A DNA stretch of 24,286 nucleotides from JANRKH01 sp964351245 (GTDB lineage: Bacteria > Pseudomonadota > Alphaproteobacteria > Rickettsiales > Rickettsiaceae). Each line of letters starts with the position of its first letter. Position 1 is the first letter of the stretch. The stretch lies in NCBI GenBank assembly GCA_964351245.1, contig CAYGNF010000015.1:1-24286 (forward strand). The letters run 5' to 3'. The notes under the pieces are model-generated. The model was given only the letters and a program-made list of their open reading frames with translations, was not told the DNA's origin and made no database searches. The position numbers and the translations under genes are program-made. Below are positions 16,848 to 23,951 of the stretch, one piece after another.

Positions 16848-17201
16848 ATGTATACAAAAATTTTGTCTATCACGCTTATATTATGCGCAATTTGGACTCA
16901 CGATGCTTTTGCAAAAATTCACTCCTCATGCCTGAGCGATAAAATTTATATATATACTAAGCCTCATTGCAGTTACTGCGTAAAAATGAAAAACTTATTA
17001 ATATTAGAAAAGCTCGATTACGAAGAAAGAAATATAAGCAATAATGCAATGTTACAATCATGGCTTTATGCAGGCACCTCCCAAAAAACCGTACCTTATG
17101 TTTTTATCGGAGATAAACATGTAGGAGGATTCACTGATTTTGTGAGACTATGTGTAAAGAAGCATTTTATCGATTTTGGTTTTTTTAAATTTTACTTTTA
17201 G
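16848..17201 (+). CDS. Glutaredoxin with an N-terminal signal peptide
   Basis: Thioredoxin-fold thiol-disulfide oxidoreductase of the glutaredoxin family. Visible: first strand KIYIYTKP, dithiol active site C41-S-Y-C44, cis-proline motif TVPYVFI (Pro83), and the glutathione-site segment GGFTDF. Those fit GrxC-type proteins of about 85 residues. Unlike them, this one has about 30 residues before the first strand with a hydrophobic core (ILSITLILCAIW) and an Ala-x-Ala cleavage site (DAFA), which is a standard Sec signal; no start codon lies between it and the fold. The product is 117 residues and is predicted to be exported. The frame stays open to another ATG at 16779, but that would bury the signal behind a long tail. 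The C-terminus (FIDFGFFKFYF) is unusually aromatic. It is divergent from clpA. TATAAT at 16833-16838 is only ten bases before this ATG, so the transcription start is uncertain. Confidence 0.85.
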   Translation: MYTKILSITLILCAIWTHDAFAKIHSSCLSDKIYIYTKPHCSYCVKMKNLLILEKLDYEERNISNNAMLQSWLYAGTSQKTVPYVFIGDKHVGGFTDFVRLCVKKHFIDFGFFKFYF

Positions 17202-17320
17202 ATAAGCAAAATTTATTTTCTTTGTATTGCACAAATTCTGCATTAATATATAATGTTTTTTGATGTATTCCTTATATGTACTGAATTAGTTGTATAAGAA
17301 AGAGATCCACTATTCTTATA

Positions 17321-17348
17321 TTGCAAGATTTTAGGTTAGCGGTATTCT
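17321..17348 (+). promoter_or_regulatory. Candidate promoter of the tRNA-Ser gene
   Basis: TTGCAA (17321-17326) and TATTCT (17343-17348) are separated by 16 bases, and the tRNA begins 12 bases after the -10 box, a normal distance for a tRNA promoter. Matches are four to five of six in each box. Confidence 0.45.
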
Positions 17349-17359
17349 CAGTAAAAATA

Positions 17360-17449
17360 GGAGAGGTGGCCGAGTGGTTTAAGGCGCACGCCTGGAAAGC
17401 GTGTTCACGCGTAAGTGTGTCAGGGGTTCGAATCCGCTTCTCTCCGCCA
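17360..17449 (+). tRNA. tRNA-Ser (anticodon GGA)
   Basis: The 90-base gene folds as a class II tRNA: acceptor stem GGAGAGG with TCTCTCC (last pair G-U), D arm GCC/GGC, anticodon stem CACGC/GCGTG with loop CTGGAAA (anticodon GGA at 17394-17396), a long variable arm, T loop TTCGAAT, discriminator G and an encoded CCA (17447-17449). The long variable arm and G discriminator agree with serine identity; it reads UCC and UCU. The T stem AGGGG/CCGCT has a G-G opposition at its middle pair (17424 and 17436). No terminator hairpin is evident after it. Confidence 0.96.
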
Positions 17450-17547
17450 AAGTCTAAAGCTGGTAAATGCGAGCAATCTATTTACACTCTTGTATCATAA
17501 CTCCCTTAAAACCCAACAATATATTCAATCACAAAGTCATATAATGA

Positions 17548-17559
17548 AATCCTAGGATT
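17548..17559. repeat. 12-base perfect palindrome in the gap before the acidic orphan gene
   Basis: AATCCTAGGATT is self-complementary, and flanking ATAAT/ATTAT can extend the pairing imperfectly. It lies 170 bases upstream of the acidic gene and 100 bases after the tRNA. It could be a dimeric-regulator site or chance. The rest of 17450-17731 shows no gene; a weak TTGTAA (17650-17655) and CATATT (17674-17679) pair 18 bases apart may be the promoter of the next gene. Confidence 0.3.
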
Positions 17560-17731
17560 ATTATATTATGTTTACTTGATTATGCGATATATTATCCTCT
17601 ATTTCCTTAGCATGATAAGGGGCGTAGATCTCTCTCAATGAGTTTTTTATTGTAAATACTAATTAGTGCTAGACATATTAACACTAAATTTATATACAAT
17701 TATTTAAACAACAGAAGGGAGAATAAATAAT

Positions 17732-18112
17732 ATGGACGATTACGCTGATTATACAGATACATACAAGGGCATAGAAACGGAATATGAATTTTTAAATTAT
17801 AGTGATGTGGATATAAAATCTTTAGTAGATCATACTATATACGATACTAATATAACAGAAAATACAGATATATTGCCACCTTCTATGAGATCTGATGATT
17901 TAAATGAAAGTGAGTTTTACGTATTGCCGGGGTATACAATAAATAACCCAACTCCAGCAAAGCTAGATGTTGCCAATAATTTAATCTCAATTATGCTAGA
18001 TTTTCTTGACCAATGCTTTATATTTATAGGAAATCGCATTGATGTAGAAAATGCATTTAGACATTTAGATGGAAGTGTAGAGGATTTCTACGATAATTTA
18101 CGTATGTGCTAG
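17732..18112 (+). CDS. Small acidic protein of unknown function
   Basis: I do not recognise this 126-residue protein. It is very acidic, with Asp, Glu and Tyr dominating the first 60 residues (MDDYADYTDTYKG onwards), has no signal peptide, and contains one hydrophobic stretch (NLISIMLDFLDQCFIFIG, about 87-104) that is probably a buried helix in place of a membrane span. The C-terminal part (DVENAFRHLDGSVEDFYDNL) looks like amphipathic helices. A good ribosome site, AAGGGAGA at 17715-17722, stands nine bases before the ATG, which argues that it is translated. It is the only plus-strand gene in the interval between murE and the tRNA and has no obvious partner. Its charge pattern could suit a nucleic-acid mimic, an inhibitor or a host-directed protein; none of these is shown. 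Confidence 0.7.
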   Translation: MDDYADYTDTYKGIETEYEFLNYSDVDIKSLVDHTIYDTNITENTDILPPSMRSDDLNESEFYVLPGYTINNPTPAKLDVANNLISIMLDFLDQCFIFIGNRIDVENAFRHLDGSVEDFYDNLRMC

Positions 18113-18257
18113 ACTTAAGCCTTACTACATTTATTATCAGATTTTAGCGCAGATCTCTGATTAATGCAATATACTTATTGTCAGACCTATAATATATGCA
18201 TACAAACGTAAATCGAGAAAAGATTTATCAGTAGCGCGGGAATCATTGCGGGTAAAA

Positions 18258-19772
18258 TCAGGTATTCGGATTATCTTTTAGAATAGATTTTTGATTTGCA
18301 TATTTAAGCGCTATTTCTTTGTCTGAAAAATATAATTTTGTGTTACCAATAATTTGATAATTTTCATGGCCTTTACCAGCTATTAATATTATATCTTCTG
18401 GATTCATGGACTCGATCGCTGCCTTAATCGCTTCTTCTCTATCTCCAATTTCTAATCCATTCGGGCATGAGCTTAAAATCTCTCGTCTTATTAATGCTGG
18501 CTCTTCGGTTCGCGGATTATCATCGGTAACAATGATAATATCAGCATATGAGCTAGTGATTTGCCCCATTAAAGCTCTTTTTGCTGTGTCTCTATTACCT
18601 CCGCAACCAAATACGCATATTAATCTTCGGCTCTTATTACCTTTAAGTAATTGGAGCTCATGCAAAGCATTGCCAATAGCATCTGGAGTATGAGCATAAT
18701 CTATGAAAATAGAACGAGCAACACCTTCATTTGCTATTGCTTCAAGCCTACCTGATGGAGCCGACAAACTTGGTACAAACTTCACCATGTCTTCTAAGCT
18801 CATTCCAAAACAATTAAGAGAGACTATAGCTAGCACAATATTTGCGATTTGAAAACTTCCAAGAATATTAGTGTTGATCTCTCTCTTAAAATCTTTGTGG
18901 GATAGAATAAATTTTTGTCCCAGGCGAGATTTTTCTATAATTTTATATTCAAAATCTGCATTACTTGTACCATATGTCAAAAATCCCACTCCTTGCTCTT
19001 CTAAAAAACCTATAATCTTATCAATTTCAGGTATTTGATTATTTAGAATAGCATACCCATTTGGAGCCAAATTTTCTGTAAAAATCCTCATTTTACACTC
19101 AAGATATTCTTCCATGCTGCCGTGATAATCCAAATGATCTTGACTAAAGCTTGTAAAGCCGGCTACCTTGAACTTTCTACCCCAAAGTCTTTTTTGGTCA
19201 ATTCCAATACTAGAGGCCTCCATAGCACAATATTCTATACCTATTTTTGTCAGCTGGTCTAAAATCTTTGCTAACTCTATTACATCTGGGGTTGTAAGGC
19301 CCGCATAATCTAATGAGATAGGCTTACTCTCTAAGGATGATGAGCTCAGAGAATATTGCACTCCAAGAGTACCAATGCTAGCAGAGGAGATATTCATCAA
19401 TGATAAAATCTGCTGGATAAAAAACACAGCAGAGCTTTTGCCATTTGTACCAGTGACGCCTATCATATTATCTGGACATTTCATATCTAAGGCAAGAACA
19501 GCTTCTGCAAGAAAAACTCTGGCATCATCACAGAACACGATATTACAAGCACGGCAATATTTCTCGTAATGCTCTTTTGAGTCTGTAGCTATAAGAATTG
19601 CACCGCTTACAATCACTTCTTCTATAAAATTATTCCCATCGTAATGAGATCCTCTTATAGCAATAAAAAGACATCCCGGTTCTACCTTTCTAGAGTCATG
19701 GACAATAGTAGTAATGCTATATCGCTGGATTAATTCTAACAATGCTTGATCTAACATATCATATTTCATCAT
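18258..19772 (-). CDS. murE: UDP-MurNAc-L-Ala-D-Glu:meso-diaminopimelate ligase (MurE)
   Basis: Cytoplasmic Mur ligase that adds the third stem-peptide residue to the peptidoglycan precursor. The 504-residue product contains the ATP loop GVTGTNGKSS near residue 104, the Mur-ligase Lys region in the YHGSMEEYLECK stretch (about 215-227), and the substrate-selecting motif DNPR near 416-419 in TDDNPRTEEP, which marks meso-diaminopimelate rather than lysine specificity. The C-terminal domain has GKGHENYQ. The first ATG (19772) overlaps the ftsI end by 14 bases; another in-frame ATG at 19757, one base after the ftsI stop, is an alternative. Either way translation is coupled to ftsI. It is the last gene of this operon: murF, mraY and murD, which usually follow, are missing here. 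Confidence 0.97.
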   Translation of the reverse strand: MMKYDMLDQALLELIQRYSITTIVHDSRKVEPGCLFIAIRGSHYDGNNFIEEVIVSGAILIATDSKEHYEKYCRACNIVFCDDARVFLAEAVLALDMKCPDNMIGVTGTNGKSSAVFFIQQILSLMNISSASIGTLGVQYSLSSSSLESKPISLDYAGLTTPDVIELAKILDQLTKIGIEYCAMEASSIGIDQKRLWGRKFKVAGFTSFSQDHLDYHGSMEEYLECKMRIFTENLAPNGYAILNNQIPEIDKIIGFLEEQGVGFLTYGTSNADFEYKIIEKSRLGQKFILSHKDFKREINTNILGSFQIANIVLAIVSLNCFGMSLEDMVKFVPSLSAPSGRLEAIANEGVARSIFIDYAHTPDAIGNALHELQLLKGNKSRRLICVFGCGGNRDTAKRALMGQITSSYADIIIVTDDNPRTEEPALIRREILSSCPNGLEIGDREEAIKAAIESMNPEDIILIAGKGHENYQIIGNTKLYFSDKEIALKYANQKSILKDNPNT

Positions 19773-21450
19773 CTACTTCGTAATCAATGTGCATAATGTC
19801 CTTAATTGCTTTATTATCTTCATCTATCGGGGGTATTCCATATAAAGATCCTATTCTTTCCATAATTCTACTTGCTGCAGGTGCGGCAGTAAATCCAGCC
19901 GTACCAAAACCAAAAGTTTCTTTTGTTCCCTTAGGATCATCAAGTAATATAAAAACTAGGTATTTCGGATTAATGCTAGGCATCACAGATACAAAAGAGG
20001 AGTATCTATGATTATGCAAATATCCATTTGGCCCCAATTTTTCTGCAGTTCCCGTTTTACCACCCACAAGATATCCTTTAACAGCTCCTTTTTTTGCCGT
20101 ACCTTTTTCTACAGCTAGTCTCATTAATTTTAATATATTGGCAGATGTTTGCGTTTTGAGTATTGGTTTTTTTCTCTCTTGTTCCTCTATGATACTATCG
20201 TTTTGCTTTAGTAATGTAAGGTTTTTGAGAACCCCTCCGTTTACTATTGGTATCATAGCTTGAACAAAATGTGCAGGAGTGATTGCGCAACCATATCCAT
20301 AAGACATAGTCACTAAATTGATTTCAGAGACTTTATCAGCATCTGGGATTAAGGGCGCTCCTCTTTCTGCTATTTCAAGCTTTAGCTGGGAAGTAAGTCC
20401 TAGCTTTTCAAAATATTGACGAAACTGCCTTTTACCAATCTCAAGTGCAATAGTACCGGCACCTATATTCGATGAATGCATAAATAACTGAGGCACTGTG
20501 TTCCATCCATCATGCCTATGGTAATCCTTAATTCTAAATTTATTCATTACAAAATCATGAATATTATATACATCATTAATTTGTATTACCCCTGTATCAA
20601 ATCCTATTGCAAAAGTAATAATTTTGAGCACGGACCCTATTTCATAGACTCCGTAGCTAACTCTGTTGAATCTCTGCTCGTTTGTTGCGTAAGCTGGAAG
20701 ATGAGGATCAAAATCGGGTTTACTTACCATGGCAAGTATTTCTCCATTTGTCACATCTACAACAATACAAGAACCACCTAAAGCTGAAAATTTATGGATT
20801 ACATGGTCTAGTTCTTCGCTTACCATATTTTGCACCCTATAATCTATAGAAAGCTGAACTGGCTCAAGTCCATGAGTACGCAACTCCTGATCAAAATATT
20901 TTTCAATACCCGCAATCCCATTATTATCTCTATCAACATATCCTAGTATATGAGATGTGGCTTTACCTTGAGTATATAATCGTCTTTTTTCTTCTTCAAA
21001 AAATAATCCAGTGAGCCCTAAAGCATTTATGTGTTCTTTATCTGAAGGAGAGAGGTCTCTTTGCACCCAAACAAAAGTTTTATCGCTTGATAAATCCTTT
21101 ATTAGCTTGGATAAATCAATATCTTTAAATATAGATTTGATTTTTTCTGCAGTCATTTTTGGATTAATTACTTTTTTCGGATTTGCATATAAAGATAGCA
21201 TGCTGATGTTTGTAGCAACTACATGATTATTTCTATCTACAATTTCGCCTCTGTTATTTTTTGAGGCGGTAGAAGAGTTGTGATTTGCCATCCTCTCTTC
21301 GGCTGCAATGTAATAAAGCTTCCATATAATTACGCAATAAGCAAAACCGAAGAATATGCTCAAACACATAAGCCTTACCCTTCTTGCCACGGGAGTGCTG
21401 TCCCATGCAACTAACTTAAATAATGAAAATTTCTTAAATATTGTGCGCAT
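19759..21450 (-). CDS. ftsI: Peptidoglycan D,D-transpeptidase FtsI (penicillin-binding protein 3)
   Basis: Class B penicillin-binding protein that crosslinks septal peptidoglycan with FtsW. The 563 residues comprise a short cytoplasmic tail, one membrane helix (about 27-43), the dimerisation/pedestal domain (about 60-210), and the transpeptidase domain with the three active-site motifs: SVLK with the nucleophile Ser273, SSN around 326-328, and KTG around 464 in GGKTGTAEK. The residue before the Gly-Ser of the first motif is Ile (YEIGS) where many relatives have Pro. There is no PASTA domain. It begins 29 bases after the ftsL stop and its end overlaps murE, in line with a single transcript. 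Confidence 0.96.
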   Translation of the reverse strand: MRTIFKKFSLFKLVAWDSTPVARRVRLMCLSIFFGFAYCVIIWKLYYIAAEERMANHNSSTASKNNRGEIVDRNNHVVATNISMLSLYANPKKVINPKMTAEKIKSIFKDIDLSKLIKDLSSDKTFVWVQRDLSPSDKEHINALGLTGLFFEEEKRRLYTQGKATSHILGYVDRDNNGIAGIEKYFDQELRTHGLEPVQLSIDYRVQNMVSEELDHVIHKFSALGGSCIVVDVTNGEILAMVSKPDFDPHLPAYATNEQRFNRVSYGVYEIGSVLKIITFAIGFDTGVIQINDVYNIHDFVMNKFRIKDYHRHDGWNTVPQLFMHSSNIGAGTIALEIGKRQFRQYFEKLGLTSQLKLEIAERGAPLIPDADKVSEINLVTMSYGYGCAITPAHFVQAMIPIVNGGVLKNLTLLKQNDSIIEEQERKKPILKTQTSANILKLMRLAVEKGTAKKGAVKGYLVGGKTGTAEKLGPNGYLHNHRYSSFVSVMPSINPKYLVFILLDDPKGTKETFGFGTAGFTAAPAASRIMERIGSLYGIPPIDEDNKAIKDIMHIDYEVDDEI

Positions 21451-21479
21451 TAGGTTAATTCTAACCCATTTTTTCTATT

Positions 21480-21986
21480 TTACCTAGATTTTTTATTAAT
21501 AGATGCGTTATGTATTACAGAATTGTTTTTTTTGTATCTCCATTTTTTCCCCTTATTCTTCGCTCCAGCAGAAAAAAATTTTGCAGAAGTAAGTATTATT
21601 GATTCTTGTGATTGAGCGGCAAATTGCCCTGGCTTAATATTCTCTAGGTTAAGATACTGCGATGCCAAAGCCTGCAATCTCTTAGGTGATTTAAGATATG
21701 CAAGTTCAGCTTTTAGTAAATTAAATTGCTTGCCTTCTTCTTCTAATTGATTTGCAACCTGTTTATATTCAAAAGTGAGATCTTGCACTTCGCTTTTTAC
21801 ATGAAACATATAAGCAATCATAGCTATAATACATGTTAATATTAGAGCATTAATTTTTTTGATGATTCTTGGCCCAGAAGATTTACGAATGCGATAATAT
21901 CGAATTGTGGCACTATCACCGCTAATGCATCTATTAAATTGATATTCGTTATTTATATTATTAATGCCCATCAGATATTTATACAT
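21480..21986 (-). CDS. ftsL: Cell-division protein FtsL
   Basis: Bitopic divisome protein that bridges FtsB/FtsQ to FtsW-FtsI. The 168-residue product has an N-terminal cytoplasmic tail of about 44 residues, one membrane helix (about 45-61), a periplasmic coiled coil (about 64-96) and the alphaproteobacterial C-terminal signature LKSPKRLQALASQYLNL followed by IKPGQ. FtsL varies greatly in sequence, so the call rests on this layout, the signature and its position between rsmH and ftsI. It is longer than usual at both ends. The ATG at 21986 overlaps the rsmH stop by eight bases; an internal ATG at 21971 is an alternative. Confidence 0.88.
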   Translation of the reverse strand: MYKYLMGINNINNEYQFNRCISGDSATIRYYRIRKSSGPRIIKKINALILTCIIAMIAYMFHVKSEVQDLTFEYKQVANQLEEEGKQFNLLKAELAYLKSPKRLQALASQYLNLENIKPGQFAAQSQESIILTSAKFFSAGAKNKGKKWRYKKNNSVIHNASINKKSR

Positions 21987-22899
21987 ATATTTCTCTCACT
22001 TTTTCTGCTACTCTTAGTTTTGCTGATCTTGCCCTTGGATTAGATAAAACCTCCTCTCTTGAAGGCTTAATAGATTTTCTGCTAATAAGCCTAAATGGCA
22101 TTATTGGATTAGTATTTTGTGCTTTATATTTTGAAGTCGCGCATTTTGGATCACTGTTTTTGATGAAAAATTGCTTCACAATTCTATCTTCAAGTTCATG
22201 AAAGCTTACTATCACAACTCTTCCTGAAATTTTCAATAAATTCTGTAGTTGAGATAGACTCTCTTGTAGCGCAGTTAATTCATCATTAATGGCAATGCGA
22301 ATAGCTTGGAATGTTTTAGTTGCGGGATCTATTTTTCCACTTTTTTTGCACACAGATCTTACAATAGAAGCAAGTTGGAAAGTGGTAATTATAGGAGATA
22401 CACTTCTTTCCTCTACAATTTTTTTTGCGATGCGTTTAGCGCTATGTTCACCGCCATAATAATATATAGTATCAGCTATTTCAGTTTCTGTAGATTCATT
22501 GATAAAATCACAGGCACTTCTGCCTTCTTGACTCATTCTCATATCAAGCCTTGAGTTGCCTTGAAACGAAAAGCCTCTTGATGCATCGTCAAGCTGCATA
22601 GAAGAAACCCCCAGATCATATACTACACCGTCTACTGGCATAAAGCCATCAATAGACTCTGCTAGGTTTCTAAAATTTGCATTAATGTAGCATAATCGCT
22701 CACCATGATCTTTTTTTAAAATATCACAGAATTTTGCAGTAGAAGGATCTTGGTCTATTGCAACAACCTTGCATTCAGCTCTTTCAAGTATTGCTTTTGT
22801 ATAACCACCACCACCAAATGTACAATCAACGTAAGTTCCCCCTTCTACAATATTCAGATTTTCTACCACTTCCTTCAGCATTACTGGTATATGAATCAT
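21979..22899 (-). CDS. rsmH: 16S rRNA (cytosine-1402 N4) methyltransferase RsmH (MraW)
   Basis: SAM-dependent methyltransferase that modifies C1402 in the decoding centre of 16S rRNA. The 306 residues are full length. Signatures are IHIPVMLKEVVENL at the N-terminus, the SAM loop DCTFGGGGYTKAIL, DLGVSSMQLDDASRGFSF, TFQAIRIAINDEL and SFHELEDRIVK near the C-terminus. In the last motif most relatives have Ser where this one has Glu (SFHSLEDR). The start codon overlaps the mraZ stop (ATGA, 22896-22899), which indicates coupled translation, and the stop overlaps the ftsL start. Confidence 0.97.
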   Translation of the reverse strand: MIHIPVMLKEVVENLNIVEGGTYVDCTFGGGGYTKAILERAECKVVAIDQDPSTAKFCDILKKDHGERLCYINANFRNLAESIDGFMPVDGVVYDLGVSSMQLDDASRGFSFQGNSRLDMRMSQEGRSACDFINESTETEIADTIYYYGGEHSAKRIAKKIVEERSVSPIITTFQLASIVRSVCKKSGKIDPATKTFQAIRIAINDELTALQESLSQLQNLLKISGRVVIVSFHELEDRIVKQFFIKNSDPKCATSKYKAQNTNPIMPFRLISRKSIKPSREEVLSNPRARSAKLRVAEKVREIYV

Positions 22900-23363
22900 G
22901 ATCCAGTAACCTCATTTTGAATATTCTTTAACATAGTTTTGTTTTCCGCTGCGATTTGCTTTAATCTACCCAAATGCCCCTCAAATAATTCCGGATTCCA
23001 AATTTCAAATATCTTACCCTTGCCAACAAAAATAGCGTTATGTTCTAGGCGCGCATGATCTATTAGATGTTTTGGTAATAATACTCTACCTTCTGGGTCA
23101 AATAATAGCTGAGTTGCTTCACCTAATATTATGGTCTCAAAAGCATCCCTCTCATCTGAGTAGGGATCTAGTTTATGAATCATCTCAGAAAGCTCATTAA
23201 TCCGCCCAATTCCTGATGCCTCTAAGCACTTATTACGAATAGAGGGATATACTACAATACTTGCAAAACCTTCTGATGAAACTATTTGTCTATATTGTGC
23301 AGGGATTGAGGTTCTCCCTTTTTTATCAATATTGTTTAAGTATTTGGACAAAAATAAATTCAT
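22896..23363 (-). CDS. mraZ: Transcriptional regulator / cell-division protein MraZ
   Basis: First gene of the dcw operon. MraZ is an AbrB-like DNA-binding protein that forms rings and, in E. coli, represses its own operon. The 155 residues contain two copies of the swapped-hairpin domain, each with the DxxGR motif: DKKGRTSIPAQYR at about 14-26 and DPEGRVLLPKHL around 89-100. Length and layout match the family. The ATG at 23363 is the only in-frame start near the family N-terminus; the ribosome site is weak. Five regularly spaced TGGKN boxes 45-90 bases upstream are likely its binding sites. Confidence 0.97.
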   Translation of the reverse strand: MNLFLSKYLNNIDKKGRTSIPAQYRQIVSSEGFASIVVYPSIRNKCLEASGIGRINELSEMIHKLDPYSDERDAFETIILGEATQLLFDPEGRVLLPKHLIDHARLEHNAIFVGKGKIFEIWNPELFEGHLGRLKQIAAENKTMLKNIQNEVTGS

Positions 23364-23407
23364 AGTCTTATATAAATAGATTTTACAATCGTTGCTCCGA
23401 TAATTTT

Positions 23408-23452
23408 TGGGAAATTATGGTTTGTGTTGGTATAGTATGGTATAGTATGGGA
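23408..23452 (+). promoter_or_regulatory. Candidate MraZ operator: five TGGKN boxes at a 10-base period
   Basis: On the plus strand TGG begins at 23408, 23418, 23428, 23438 and 23448; the boxes read TGGGA, TGGTT, TGGTA, TGGTA and TGGGA, each followed by a five-base spacer. E. coli MraZ binds TGGGN repeats separated by five bases upstream of mraZ, so position and period agree. Here the boxes read on the strand opposite to mraZ and three have T at the fourth place. Two adjacent 10-base units (TGGTATAGTA) are identical. Confidence 0.7.
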
Positions 23453-23890
23453 GAATTTTGGAGAAATTTCAAGCAATTTATTTTGTTTTTGCTTTATTGA
23501 TTGTTTGTTGTGATATCTTATACTCCCACTACCTTTGTTTTATTACATAATATATATGAGTTAGTAGGCCAGTATAATCTCTTGCTCCATCAAGCGAGCT
23601 TCATTGACATTACGTAAGTCTTCAATAAATCTATAATTTTATATTAATTGCTTAACATACCTAGAGTGCAATGCCAATTTTATTAGTAATTTACGAAGAA
23701 TATTATTTGTTATTTATTGTTTGTTTTTAAAAATCTTGATTGTGTGATTCTACCAGAAAGGAATTTTTGAAATATTTGATGCTTTCCCAAGGAATAAAAT
23801 AAATTATTAAGTAATAGCGCGTATTTTAATATAAACATTATAATTAATCAATTTTTTATTTTCAAATATTGAATTTGAATTATATGAGTG
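23453..23890. other. AT-rich gap without a recognised gene
   Basis: Between the MraZ boxes and the promoter of the last gene I see no frame of note and no RNA gene. Features of possible interest are T-runs around 23480-23515 and a near-palindrome TTCAAA...TTTGAA (23861-23866 and 23874-23879, seven bases apart) that ends 11 bases before the following -35 box and could be an operator. Confidence 0.5.
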
Positions 23891-23918
23891 TTGACATTAT
23901 ACCATATTTGTGTATAAT
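23891..23918 (+). promoter_or_regulatory. Consensus housekeeping promoter of the secreted-protein gene
   Basis: TTGACA (23891-23896) and TATAAT (23913-23918) both match the sigma-70 consensus at all six positions, 16 bases apart. Transcription would start near 23925, about 27 bases before the ATG at 23952, with AAAGG nine to ten bases before that ATG. It is the best promoter match in the window. Confidence 0.85.
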
Positions 23919-23951
23919 GCGTTAGTCAATCATTAACAAAAGGTAACTTTA

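Noticed and set aside
17321..17449. tRNA-Ser as an integration site for a mobile element
   Set aside because: No integrase gene and no repeated copy of the tRNA 3' end was seen in the flanks.
22170..22205. Glu in place of Ser in the SFHSLEDR motif of RsmH as a sign of lost activity
   Set aside because: All other SAM and catalytic segments are intact and the gene is tightly embedded in the operon; a single substitution is not enough to claim inactivity.
23453..23890. Possible small RNA or origin in the long AT-rich gap
   Set aside because: No stable stem-loop, DnaA-box cluster or conserved motif could be seen by eye.
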